A stretch of 64,000 nucleotides of DNA from Ophthalmolycus amberensis (Eukaryota > Chordata > Actinopteri > Perciformes > Zoarcidae). Positions 1 through 12,603 of this stretch are shown here, one piece after another (within the stretch, counting starts at the first letter, position 1; every line of letters begins with the position of its first letter). Under the pieces are notes generated by a model that saw only the letters and a program-made list of their open reading frames with translations, did no database searches and had not been told where the DNA came from. A program made the position numbers and the translations under genes. The stretch spans positions 996,001 to 1,060,000 of the forward strand of contig JAFEUB010000786.1 in assembly GCA_024529925.1 (NCBI GenBank), given 5' to 3'.

Positions 1-388
1 TTCAAATCATTATTAGAGAATTGGTGATCTCAACAAGGTTAATTAAGCAGCTGCTCCTAGAGAATAAATGTAATTCCTAGATTCAGGTGTATACTGTATA
101 TTCCAGCATTGCCCGTATATTGCAGTATAATAGGATTTCTGTTAGTTTTTCTAAACCAACCTGCTCTGATAGTCTGTGTGTACTGACTGCAGTCGGCTTC
201 ATTGTGAACATCGACAAAAAAATCTTAACAGGTTCCTTCCAAGATCACAAATGTCTTGTCATTCAAGATGCTATGCTACACTCTTGACATTTTAGCTTGC
301 AGACCACAGAAGCTACTATATCCAAAATATGTCCGAAATATAGTGTACACTCGCATATTCATTTTATTTTAGGTGTCTAAAATAGATT

Positions 389-751
389 TTGATGTTTCCC
401 CCGTCTACAGCAGTACATTACTTTTCTTACCTGCCGGTACTCCTGTCTGCTTCTCCAAACTGGAGTGGTGAAGATCTGGATCATCTGGATCCCCTCCTTG
501 TGTTGAAGATGAGCAGCTGTGTCTCTATCCGTTTGTCTCAGTGGAAAAAAGTGTTTCTCTCCCATAATGGTGCATCTCTATCCAAAGGTTGTTTGGTTAT
601 GGCTAAAGACACAGAGATTGTGATGTATGCTGATGGAACCAGAACACGAATAGAATCTCTGCGTCACCTCATGGAACTCACTGACATTACTGATCCACCT
701 GTCAATGTACACAACAACAATACAGGCTTATTAAATCATCAACATGAATAA
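389..751 (+). other. unassigned 120-codon ORF
   Basis: An ORF of 120 codons with ordinary composition, not low-complexity. The second half contains CLVMAKDTEIVMYADGTRTR and ends LLNHQHE. I do not recognise the protein. A pyrimidine-rich AG at 412-413 could be an acceptor, so this might be the last exon of a gene entering from the left, or a transposon remnant. There is no functional claim. Confidence 0.2.
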
Positions 752-1363
752 CAGTACTCTTTGAAACATTAATAATCAGAGTGCAGAACAACAACAGCAG
801 TGTTCTGCAGAATACAAGGCTGATGCTTCACTCAACTCAACTTTTTCAGAAATGTATTTGTGACCAGAGAGCCCCCCCAGGGGGGGGCTACGGAGAAGGT
901 TTAGCATACAGCGTGTCATACAATGCACTTCTCAGGAACGAATATAATGAATGTTACACACATTTTATATACCCATTAAAGAAGAGATTATGGGGAACAA
1001 TATCACGGAAGCCATTTTTACACACTCCAAACACAATTATACTTAACTAATATAATCAACTCGAAGATGTACCACAATATCACGTATTTTTCGCCATGAG
1101 TCGGCGAGTTACGCACTCCGCACAAAGCTATGAACACAAAGCTAAAGGCTAACACGGACAACCAATACATCAGAAAGCAACAGAATTCGACACAGATTCC
1201 AGAGATATCTTCCAAATTTCTCTCCATGAAACCATTACAGAGCTATGAGCAAACAAGCACCAGAACCACAAACCGCTTTATCAATAATAATCATAACTGC
1301 ACCTCACCGTGAGCTGATTTCGTGAAGAGAACGGATAAATCCCCGCTTATTTCCATTCAAATG

Positions 1364-1772
1364 TCTTCTTCTTCTTCTTCTTCTTCTTCATCTTCTTCTG
1401 TTGTGTTTAACGGCAGCTTGCATCCTTTTTGTTGCATTACTGCCATCTTCCGGTTTCAGTCAGTTCCTATGTTCCCAACCACTAAACTTTCCCCATCAGA
1501 CCCGTTGCTCGCAAACAGTTTGTAAAGCACCTTCTTCCCAGATTACTAGATCCCCACTCAATTATATTATTCAACTCTCTTCCTCTCATCCCTAGTCTTT
1601 GCATTTCTCCCAGCATGCCCCTCCTTTCTGAGCTGTGTCTAATACAGGAGGTGATAACATGTTGGACAGTTTCTGGTGCCTGGCAGTGCTCACAGAGACC
1701 GGTTGGATGCTTCCCTATCATGTGTAGTGTACTGCGTAGATTGCTGTGCCCTATTCTTAATCTTGATATTGT
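1364..1772 (-). mobile_element. 5'-truncated LINE (non-LTR) 3' end with (GAA)n tail
   Basis: The minus-strand ORF ending at 1482 contains GHSNLRSTLHMIG..P..CEHC...ETVQHVITSC, the Cys-rich region that follows the reverse transcriptase or RNase H domain in I/Nimb-like LINEs. It is followed on that strand by a GC-balanced 3' UTR and a (GAA)n tail at 1399-1364. It is truncated, with only the last ~100 codons, and is inactive. Confidence 0.75.
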
Positions 1773-1837
1773 AACGGTAAAACAGACTATCAAAACGTAC
1801 ACGGTTCATGTACGTTTTGATAGTCTGTTTTACCGTT
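1773..1837. repeat. perfect 28-bp inverted repeat with 9-nt loop
   Basis: Arms 1773-1800 and 1810-1837 are exact reverse complements around loop ACGGTTCAT. It abuts the 5'-truncated end of the LINE relic. Confidence 0.95.
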
Positions 1838-1841
1838 CAGT

Positions 1842-1886
1842 CGAAAAAACGAGAATATGGAAATACCATGGTATTCTCGTTTTTCG
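1842..1886. repeat. second hairpin, 15/16-nt arms
   Basis: Arms 1842-1857 and 1872-1886 are complementary apart from one extra A/T. The centre contains CCATGG. It lies only four bases from the first hairpin. Confidence 0.9.
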
Positions 1887-3060
1887 TTTCAAAACGGAAA
1901 TGGGCCGTCGTATTTACGTTTTTAATAATTTTGATGTGATAATAAAGGTAACACTTGTGAGATTTGTTCAGATGTGTAAATATCAGTGTATATGTTACTG
2001 GTTAAGAGTAAATGAAGATGGCACACAGCTCAAATTGAAAAGTTTCAGGTTCGCCTGAAAGAAAAGCACTTTTATTGTTATTATTTCTTTGGATGATGCA
2101 GCTGCAAGTCTAAAACCTCTCCCAAATCATAGCACAACATGTGAACATTATTATTATTAGAGAGGTTTTAGTACAGAAAGGTCAGGCAAGGTCACCAAAA
2201 TGCAGTGGCGGGCTGTGCATTTTAGATATTAAGTTAGATATTATTGTAATGTTCCGGACCTTTGCACCAAGAGATTTTCTCATTCTGGACCTTTTGGAAT
2301 ACCCCTGACCTAAGCCGTCCTGAAATAAATATGGACCATTCTGAATTAAAAATCTTTGTTTTTCTCCATTATTACCAATAATTTATTCGTCAATAATGTA
2401 GAAAAAGAAAATCATTGAAAGGGACATTTACCATGATTAAAACATCAAAAGTTATTTTAAAAATGTTTGTTGATACATTTATTATGAATTTTGCACAAGA
2501 TGCACTTGTCATGGAGAGATCTCATTATATTTCATATCCATTTTATACAATCAAATATAAATGTATACTAATGTGTAATCTAAAACTAGTTTACCAATAG
2601 TTTAGTACCGAACAAGTACATGATACGATTTACTAAAGTACCACATACAAAACATAGTGCTATTAACATAGTATTGACATTATTACATATCTAAGAAATA
2701 ATACATTCTTTTGGATGTTTAGTTCATCCAGTGCACTGACAGAAAAGAAATGTCCTTCATGTCTGATGAACGTCCACACACATTTTGTCACCTTAAGGTC
2801 AGGACGATGCAGTCTGTGGCCGAGGCCTCATGAGAGGTCGCTTGATGAGCAGACAGAGGCACAAAGCTCCGATACTTAAAATAGATTTTAGTTTGATTCT
2901 TTTTTAATAAGATACGACATTTGATATGTTTTACAATCTCCTTCCTGCTCTTACAAACAGAATAGAGTCATTCTGCCAAACTGAACTTTCCCGACTTGAC
3001 AGCTTTCTGTGATATGTTAAGAGCAATACAGTGAGTGATGGGTCAGGAAACCCTGTTTTC
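1887..3060. other. AT-rich flank without a gene
   Basis: I see no supported gene. There are short AT-rich ORFs only. Confidence 0.5.
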
Positions 3061-3527
3061 TTGTATTTCCATTTATACATTTCAGAGGCAAATATAGTAC
3101 TTGTTACTCCACTGCACTTATTTGATAACCTAAGTTACTGGTTACTTTGTAGATTCTGACAAATAATACAAAAATTAAATCAAGAAATAACTTACGATGT
3201 ATCTTCATAGGTTAAGATAAGTTTATTGAGCCCTACGGGGAACCAACTACAGTATATAAAGTATTTAAAATGAGCTCTACTTTTACCAGCTTCAACATTA
3301 AAGCTTTAATGCATCAATAATTATAATATAATAATATAATATACATTATTCTGAAAAGGTTCCATTGTGCATATTGAGTACTTTTACTTTTGGTACTTCA
3401 AGTATATTTTAATGCTATTACTTTTGCACTCGGTAAAATTTTGAGAGAGGACTTTTACTTCAGTATTTCTACATTGTAGTCGTGCTACTTGTAGAGAAGT
3501 ACAAGATCTGAGTATTTCTCCCACCAC
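3061..3527. mobile_element. decayed CAGTGGTGG-family hAT-like element
   Basis: It shares 'acttttacttttggtactt' with the element at 11545-11862, with matching sequence on both sides (cattattctga upstream), and ends with ...gagtatttctcccaccac. The left end is approximate and no duplication is clear. Confidence 0.5.
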
Positions 3528-3734
3528 AAAATGTGTGAGTCACTTATGTCTCTCATTCATACTGATGTCCGCTCTGACCGGCAGGGAGAAGATGCTGTGT
3601 GCAGTGTGCAGAGGAGGAATGGCTCCAGCTCTGAGCGCTGCCGCTCACACTCTGACAGCCGGAAGTGACGGGGGACGTCGGCGCTTCGCTCACTGTGCTT
3701 TAACTCCGTAACACTCAGAGAGAAACGATGCAGG

Positions 3735-3827
3735 TTGACGAGAAAACAAGAGTTTTATTTGTCACACTTTTATAAACGGGGCTCAGCTCACAGCCTTCAG
3801 GCGAAAATATGTACTGTTCCTCAGCAT

Positions 3828-3872
<45 letters not shown>

Positions 3873-4891
3873 AACAAGCACACACACACATACACACATC
3901 TTCACGAGCAGAATGCAGAGACTCATTATCAATGAGAGAGATTTAAAACAGAAGCATAGACACAGTATTCGCTCCTCATTGTTGATCTATTTTTACCACA
4001 GTGGCAACAAAGCAAACTGGAGGTCATGATGCATTTGAACACGAGCGCAGGGCATCGGCTATAAAGCAGTAAAAAGTAGGCCCAGAGCATTTAGCGGATA
4101 TGATTAAAGAGCGCATGCTCACACGTGCACCCTGCTCTGCAGCAACCCTCTCGTTATGTCAAAGACTCTCCATTCACAGTTAGCCACTGGTAATAAGTGC
4201 ATTTTCAGCTCAGCCAGCACACATATATAAAAATGCTGGGAGAGAATATTTTGACTTGACATATGTGAAAATAATGTCACATGAAATTATTTGTCAGGAT
4301 CAAAAAGCGAATCAACAAGAGCAAAAGTTGGCTTTAAATAAACAAAAGTAAAGTCACTGTGGATAAAAGGGAGTTTCATGGACGGATACCTGGAGGAAAT
4401 GTCTTGATATACACACACATACACACAAACACACACACTCACACACACATACTCACAAACACATAGTAAAAAACAATATCCATCAAATCTTAACATTACC
4501 AACAACCTAAATCTCTTTACAAAACATCTGGTAGCACACATCATACCCTGTCAAAATATCCCCAAAAAGTTGAGCATTGTATTTATAAATTAGATACACC
4601 GAGTAGTGATTTAAATTATGCATTTATATTATATATGTTAAGACTGTTAAACCACAGCGAGGGGATCAAAGTGGGCAAACTGGATTCAAAAGTTTCAGAG
4701 ACCAAAAACCAAAAAACGTCTCATACAAACAACCGTCCAGGCAGACAAACTATACAAAGCACCAAACTGAGGATAAATGTACAGCCAGAGTTGCCACTTG
4801 ACACGTGAGACCCATGTTGTCTGAAGGTCTCGCTGCCGTTCAGGGGAGAAACAGCAGGTGGCGCTGCAGACCAGCTCTGCTCCGGGGCCGA
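3735..4891 (-). other. septin5: inferred septin5 3' UTR
   Basis: The transcript downstream of the stop stays open until an AATAAA poly(A) hexamer on the minus strand (plus-strand tttatt at 3754-3759), which gives a UTR of about 1.1 kb. It contains a (CA)n tract at 3831-3870 and an irregular CA-rich stretch near 4410-4462. The end point is inferred from the hexamer only. Confidence 0.5.
3831..3870. repeat. (CA)n microsatellite
   Basis: Twenty CA units in the septin5 3' UTR, visible directly. Confidence 0.95.
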
Positions 4892-4954
4892 TCACTGGTC
4901 TTTGTCGTGCATCTGCTGCTGCATCTTATTCAGCATCTCCTGCATCCTCTTCAG
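4892..4954 (-). CDS. septin5: septin5 terminal coding exon with stop
   Basis: There are twenty codons, LKRMQEMLNKMQQQMHDKDQ, then TGA at 4894-4892. The Met/Gln/Leu spacing fits a coiled coil, the standard end of SEPT2-group proteins. Confidence 0.95.
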   Translation of the reverse strand: MKRMQEMLNKMQQQMHDKDQ

Positions 4955-7900
4955 CTGCAGACAGAGAGGACGTTTGGTTAAACTCCTGAAAACATCCTGA
5001 ATCTGATGCTGGTGTGTATTTAATCCTAAAATAGATTAAAGATCATAAAGACTCTGACTTAAAGGTACAAAATTACTGCTGTGGATTTAAATATGTGGAG
5101 GGAAAACATATATGATATGGAGCTGACCAATAATTCAGAAATACTGGAAGTAAATACATGAATTCATTCAGGGTGTTACTGATGAAGAGTTGAAATGGGG
5201 AAAGTATGGTATTGTGTGTAAATGAACTGTATAAAATGTGTACATATACATGCAGGTTGTAGTAAGAAACGGACATGATGACTTAGTGTGTTTCTTTCTT
5301 TCTTTTTAAGAATAAATCATTGAACAACTTCAGGCATTAAGTTCAAGTAAGATCCTTTTGGTCACACAACATGTGTTACTAGTTGGACCATTAAATTACT
5401 TTAAAGTGACATTAAATATTCTCTCAGTGGTGAATGCGCTTCATTCAATCGTTGCTCAGTGAAGTTAGCCACGATCTGAGACGGGGACATCGTACAACAC
5501 CTTCATCTCCAAAGATCTTTGACTCTTGGGATACATTCATGAAAAATAAAAACAGAAATCAACACAAAACAGCAAAAGTTGCTTCTTACCTCTTCATCTT
5601 TCATTTTGATTAGTTTCTCGGTCTCAACATCTGGAGTGGACAGCGGCATGATGGGGATGGGACTCTCCATACGGTTGTCCTGAGCCAGTTTACTAGGAGG
5701 AGGAAGTGGAGGAAGAAGAAGAAGAAAAATAGGAGGAGAGGTGACGCACACATATCTGTACAGAAATCTGAAAACATCAGCAGATGTTTCCTAAATATTC
5801 TCTCTCTCTCCCGTCTTCATATACCTGGTCATCTCCTGGATGCACTGCGCTCTGTAGTTCTCGTAGTGGACGTCGCAGGTCACGTCTTTGAGGTCGTGCA
5901 TGTGTGAACGAATCAGCATGTTCCTCAATTTCACAAAGTCACAGTGCGACTGGTTCTCCACTGAGGAAAGACAAATGTAGAACGAATGAATAATCCGACG
6001 TATACGACGTTCAAACTCCAATAACAGGCGGGTGACGTCCAGACATACCTTCAACGATTCCCCAGGGGTACAGTCTCCCTCTCACTCTCTGCCCTCGAGC
6101 CTCCACCACTGTGTTACTGCCGATCACAGCGAACGGGGTGCACTCCTGCACACAGAGACATGAAGGTGCATGGCTTGTTGTTTTGTTTTTAACCCTGATC
6201 TATCCAGAGAAAGCTGCCTGAGCATGCTGGGCCCTGGTACACATTCACACAGTTAGACACATTCACAAAAACCCACTGAGCACCTTCAGAGGCAAGAATG
6301 TAATTGTTGAGACACGTAAAAATAAAGTTTGTTGGTTATTTTTCTAACACAAATTTTTCAAGCTGATCAGCGGATTCATGTCACAAACCAAACACTTTGC
6401 TGCTCTTACACTTTGTTTTAAGATCACTTAAAGGGTTTAAAGGTCACATAGATGAAGATTTAGAGGCGGATATCCAACATCTTGGCACATAAAACTATTA
6501 TCTGGATGACTTGACATCCCACAAGCAGAAGTATATAATTAGTTGATTCCAGTATTATTACTCAATATATTTATATCTGACTACTCTTAAAGGTGCAGTG
6601 TGGAGGATTCTCGCGGTGAGGTTGCAGATTGCCAACTGAAACTTCTCGTGTGCCAAGTGTTGAGGAGAACTATGGTGGCGTGAAAACGTGAATGACTATC
6701 TAGAGCCAGAGTTTGATTTGTCCTTTCTGGGCTACTGTAGAAACATGGCTGCAGGCTCCGTGAAGAGAACTTCATATGTAAATACAAACGTGTCTTTCTA
6801 AGGTAACGAAAACACAACGATTCTTATTTTCAGGTGATTAAACAATTAAGAAAATATGTTTAATAGTATTATATTTAATTTATGCCAATAGATCCTCCTA
6901 CACACTGTCACTTTAAGCCAACAAAATGAATAAATAAATGTAGAAAATCCAAATAATAATAAAAAGACAGACATTCCTTTTGGTGTCTTGTCAGTATTTT
7001 CTGAGAGGGCGTGTTGGGTGAACTCTATAATCCTGGCATTGACCCCGAGTGAACATATTACAAGTGAAATGACCTCAATCTGAGGCCAAAGTTACAGTTA
7101 TTCCACTGACAGTGAACCAGTTCAATAACTGGACTCTGTCTCAGGTATCCGACTGCTCAGACTCACCTTCAGCTCTTTGTCAAGCTGTTTAAACTCTTCA
7201 TCCTCATCAGAGTCACATTCGGGGAACTGGTACACTTTGATCCCAAACTTGTCTATTTCCTCTCGTATCTAAAGATGAATCAGATGAATGGTTACAGAGA
7301 CCAACCTGCAGACGGTAAAACATGCTGAATTCACTGTGGAGCTGCACTTCTGGGACTCACTCTGTCTTTGAGCTTTTTGATCTCGTTGGGCGTGAGGCAG
7401 TCGGCTTTTGCGATGAGTGGAATTATGTTCACCTTTTCGTGCAGAGCCTTCATGAACTCGACGTCCACCGGACGCAGCCTGTGGAGGAGAAAACCCCGGA
7501 GTGAGAAGGAAGTAAAGTGAGAGTAAAGTCCTCCAAATCAAAAATTGTTTGAATGGACGACTCCATGCATAAAATACAAAGATAGAAAAGGTGTTTCCTG
7601 CTCCGATCACAGCCATGAAAGAGTGAGATTAACACAAAAATACTGCTGCTGAGCTGCATCTCTACATTCAAGATGGATAGACTCTGGGTACGTCCCAAGT
7701 CTCTTAATTGCATCCCCGTTTACCTCACTTGCGTCTTTTCCTTGCGTCTTAGTCCCTCCCACCAGGGATGCATGGAAAGACGCAAGGAACAAATTGTTTA
7801 ACAAACTGTGTTTCTACTGACGTAATGCGTTTGTCATATTTATGACTTATTTGCGTCTGTATGTTTTAAAATTCTGACAGTGACATAATTATTTAATAAC

Positions 7901-8876
7901 CCAGAATATGATTATGGTGTTTTTTGCACACTGGAATTAATTCATTAGGCCGATGTTTCGGGGGAAATTTAAATGATATAACTCATCAAACCCGACACTC
8001 AGGAATGATCAGCCTCACGTGACTGAATGAAATGATGATAAATGATATAAAAAGTGTTTCATCTCTGCAGCTCTCCCTCACTTTAATTGTATAAAAGTTA
8101 TTGAGGGAAATATCAGATCATGAAAAGACAAATCTTTCTAATAAATGAGGAAAGTTGTTTGTGGTTCTTTTGTTGTTCAGACTATGAACATATACTTAAA
8201 CTAGATGGTGAATCAGAAAACTAATCAAATATAAAACTAGAGTTTAATCTGTGATCTGTCTTCACTCTGGTATGAAACTTCAGTGATATTAAGAATAATC
8301 CGATCAGTCCGATCAGCTGCAGCATCCAATCACATAACTGATGAACAATGAGGGGGCGTGTCGGCCGTTAAAACACTTCGTGGAAGTCTGTTCTCGTGGG
8401 TCCTCGCTCATGGCTCCTCGCTCCTCAGAGCAGAAATAAGAGCTTTGGGACGGCCGTCAATATGGCGGTGCAGAACAACTTCTGGTTCAAGCGAGGATCA
8501 AGGAGCGAGGAAATGACAATTAAGAGACTTGGGATGTGCCCCAGGTGACACGTGATGGAGGACACCTGCTGTGACATCACTGAGTGGGGTGTGGCCAAAA
8601 GCATCATCAGCCTTGGAAGTTTTAAGAGCAAAACAATTCTGATCATTTTCTCAGATTTATGATTTCTTCTTCAGAAAAACTAGGAAGCTCTTACTTTCAT
8701 TTTCAGTAATGGCCAAAACTCTGAACACTTTTCCTTTTGTGCCCTCTTTATATGGGATCATCTTTGCATTCATTTAGTTTTTCCATGTACATTTTCTCAT
8801 TTAAGCTTTCCTGTATGTGCTGAAACAAACTCATTCTCTTGCTTTGGAGGGGAACACATCCGAAGAAACACACCAT

Positions 8877-8911
<35 letters not shown>

Positions 8912-9064
8912 TACCCGTGCCCAAATGGAGGGATGAAGTAGAGGCAGCAGTGGACTCGGTTGTCCTGGATGTTCTTTCTGTTCAGCCCGCTCTCATCCCT
9001 GAAGTACTGCTCAAACTGCTGATCTATGTAGTCTGTGATCGGCTTCCAGCTAAGACACACACAC

Positions 9065-9110
<46 letters not shown>

Positions 9111-12100
9111 TACATTAGCAGCTCCTCCGGGCACTGTGGATTCAAGCGAGCAGGCTGAATCGGGCACACGTCAGACCAGCAGGTCTTCCAGCTCACCACT
9201 CGTTGTTGTTGACGGCGTCTCCGAACCCCGGCGTGTCGACGATGGTCAGCTTGAGCTTGACCCCTTTCTCCTCGATGTCGACAGTGTGTTTGATGATCTC
9301 CACGGTTTGGTTGATGCGCTCTGCAAAGCATCGACACAGAGAGGCAGACGGTGACTGGGAGCAAACGAGGTGAAGCGGCTGGAAGAGCAGGTCGGGGATG
9401 AAGTGGAACAAGACGGTCGATGGTGCAAAATGAGCCCTGATGGAGTAATTCAGGTCTTTACATTGTCTTTCTGTGCCTTCAGCAATGGTGGCAGGATTGA
9501 TGGGCATCATCATTGATGGACACTATGGACATTGAGGTTATGAACATATACTTAAATTTTTTTTAAAGGTTACATAATCGTCTAAAACAGCTGGGCACTG
9601 TAGATTTTCGCAAACATTAATCAAACAGGAATAAATAGTGCATTTTCTTGGGGACTATTTTCAGCGGGGGATTGATACACATTTGTTGCTCAAAAGCCGA
9701 TTGCACCGAATTAGTTCAATTATAGCCCAGTTATATTGTGTTTACAGTTAACTAAATTAAAACAGGTCACACCGCACAAAGTGGGTACTATAGATATTAG
9801 TTGTTACTTAATATTTAAACCCATTAACTGCAGGTGTAGCTGTTGCGTCGCTAACGGATAAAACCAACAATAATGTATGAGCCATTTAGTAAAGAGGTAA
9901 AAGTTGACACATCAGATATATTATAATGATGTTACATTCCACAAAGATCACACAATATACCTTAAGTTACAAAGTAATTTATCAGAAACATTAGAGACTG
10001 AGTAGCAATGGTTTCGTTGCATAATCCGATGTTTCCTTCTCACGCTCAACTATATTGCATATCTATGGATAAAGAAAAGTTACACTGACATTCACAATGG
10101 ATTGGCCACAGATTTGAGTTAGTATTTACTCAGACATTTCTCTCGCTTGTGCAACCTGATTTCGTAAATAACTAGTTTGAAACAAGCTAGAAGTTGCAAC
10201 GAACAAGAAGAGGAGGAACTTAGTGACGGATTAACAACTACGGTGAAACGGCGTCTATAGCGACTTGAGTATTTACAGTAGCAGGACGGTGTAGGTTGGG
10301 CTTGCCTCAGAATAAACTACAGTGTTCATCGAAATGAAGGAACATGTCATCGGTGCAACGGTGAGCTTTATATATGACACGGAGGAAGAAGTTAAATTAG
10401 GTTTTAAGCTACACAGACAAGAGGCTACCTATTAGTAAGGTCAAGGTTCAACATCACCAGACCTCTCCTTTAACTGTGCAACAGGAGATGGTCTGCTGCA
10501 CTAAATGGTGCCAGTTAAATTAGAACATTTACAAACTAAACTGGACTTCTTCGACGTAGTGTGACGACCGGCGCTCCGGTTTAAATAAATACCACCAGAG
10601 CCGTGCGTTCATTATGACTGATACACAGAGATGAATAATAGAGACCCACCTTCAGCATTCAGTAACTTCCTGTCTTTGTAGAGGTCTGTGAGGAAGAGGC
10701 TGTTGACCAGAGTGGATTTTCCCAAACCAGACTCTCCTGCACAGACAGACAGAAGGTCACAATGTGTAAACTATGATGCCCTTTTTTTTTAGGAGCATCA
10801 TACAAGTCCAGTCAGTTTTCTGTCATGTTTGTGTCTTCGGCTACAAACTCACCTGCCACCATCAGCGTGAAGTCGAAACCTTTCTTCACTGACTTCCTGT
10901 GGACCTGGTTGGGCAGAGTTGCGAAACCCACATACTGCTTCTCCTGGGACAGAAAAAGAAAGGACACAAAGAAGAAGAAGAAGAAGAAGAAGAAGAAGAA
11001 GAAGAACACATGAGTGCATGCTTTGAGAAAGAAAGTGTCAACAACGTTGGGCTACAAATAATGGTTGTTTTTATTATAAATGTTTCTGACAATCATTGTA
11101 GAGCTGAAACAATTCAGTCGATGAACAGGAAAATAAACTTGCAGCTGTTTTGATAATTGATGAATTGTTTTCGAGCAAAAATGTTCAATATTCTCTGGCT
11201 ACAGCTTCTCATTTGTGAAGATTTGTTGCTTTTCTCTATATTATGTGATAGTTAATTGACTATCTTTAGGTTTTGGACAGAACAAGACATTTGAGGAAAT
11301 TGCTGTTTTTCACAATCTTCTGACATTTTGGGGCAAACATGTAATCCATTACTCGAAAAACAACACTCACTAATAATCTAGTAGTGAAAATATCAGTTAA
11401 TTGCAGCCAAATCGTCCTGATAAATCAATTGGTAAATCAAATGCCTGTTTAACATTGCTGAAGCCCAAAGTGATGTCTTCAAATGTCTTCATGTTTTGTT
11501 CGACAATGAGTCTAAAGCCAAACATATTCACCATCACAAAAGAACAGTGGTGGAAGGTAACTATACATTTACTTCACGTAAGTACTGCATTTAAGTTCAA
11601 TTTTAAGGGACTTATACTTTACTTTAGTATTTCTGTTTTCTGCTACTTTAGTTTAAGATAAGATGATTATACTTCATATCCCTTTATATCCCTAAGCTGT
11701 GTAATGTGTAAATAGTATATGCATTATTCTGAAATGGGCCATTCTGCAAAATTAGTACTTTTACTTTTGGTACTTTAAGTAAAAACTTCTCACTGAGTAT
11801 TTCCACACTGTGTTATTACCATTTGTATTTCAGTAAAAGACTGAGTACTTCTTCCACCACTGCAAAAGACAAACAAAAGTAGCAAATCCTACATTTGAGA
11901 AACTAGAACTGGAGCTTATTTGTCTTCTATTTGCTTGAAAAATAGTTGAAACGATCAACTGCTTATCAAGAAAGTTACTTATTCATTTTGCAGCTCTCCG
12001 ATAAAACACCAGAAGCCAGCCGCTTTAAAAGAAATAAAAGCAGACAATAAAGAACTGTGAGCGTCTCAGAGGGGTTTCTAATGTGAAAACAAAACGTTTC

Positions 12101-12559
12101 TGGTTGCGTCCGGTGCAATTAAAAAAGGACCACAACAGACAGGCGGCGTCTATAACACAGACAATCTACAACTCCATGGAAAAAACACGTGCGCAGCATT
12201 CCTTTTGTGAGCAGCTGAGAATAAACCAGCGCCTCAGATTTTCCACAGAAACGCACAAAGAGAGCCACGGGATACCAGTCGCCCCCTCTGAGGCGCACAG
12301 TAGCTCGACTAGTCCTGCAGGGATTCCTCTGCTGCATCTGGCAGAACGTCATCTTCACCCGACAGCACGCAGAAATGAATACACACTGCAGAGACAGAAG
12401 CTACATTCAGCAGACCTGAAAAGCTCTTTTCTGTCACTCTGCAAACACGCCAGCCAAACAAACAGTCAGAGTCCTTATAAGCTGTCATAACATGTCACGG
12501 GCATTTCCGATGGCCCCCTCGGGTGAGGATTGCATACACACGCACACACACACACACAC

Positions 12560-12603
<44 letters not shown>

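Noticed and set aside
1..4891. gp1bb downstream of septin5, as in mammals
   Set aside because: No leucine-rich-repeat ORF of suitable size on the minus strand. Absent from this window, or further left.
9193..9197. Trp after NNNE in septin5
   Set aside because: The apparent TGG is exon TG plus the first intron base. Splicing gives TGC (Cys), as in other septins.
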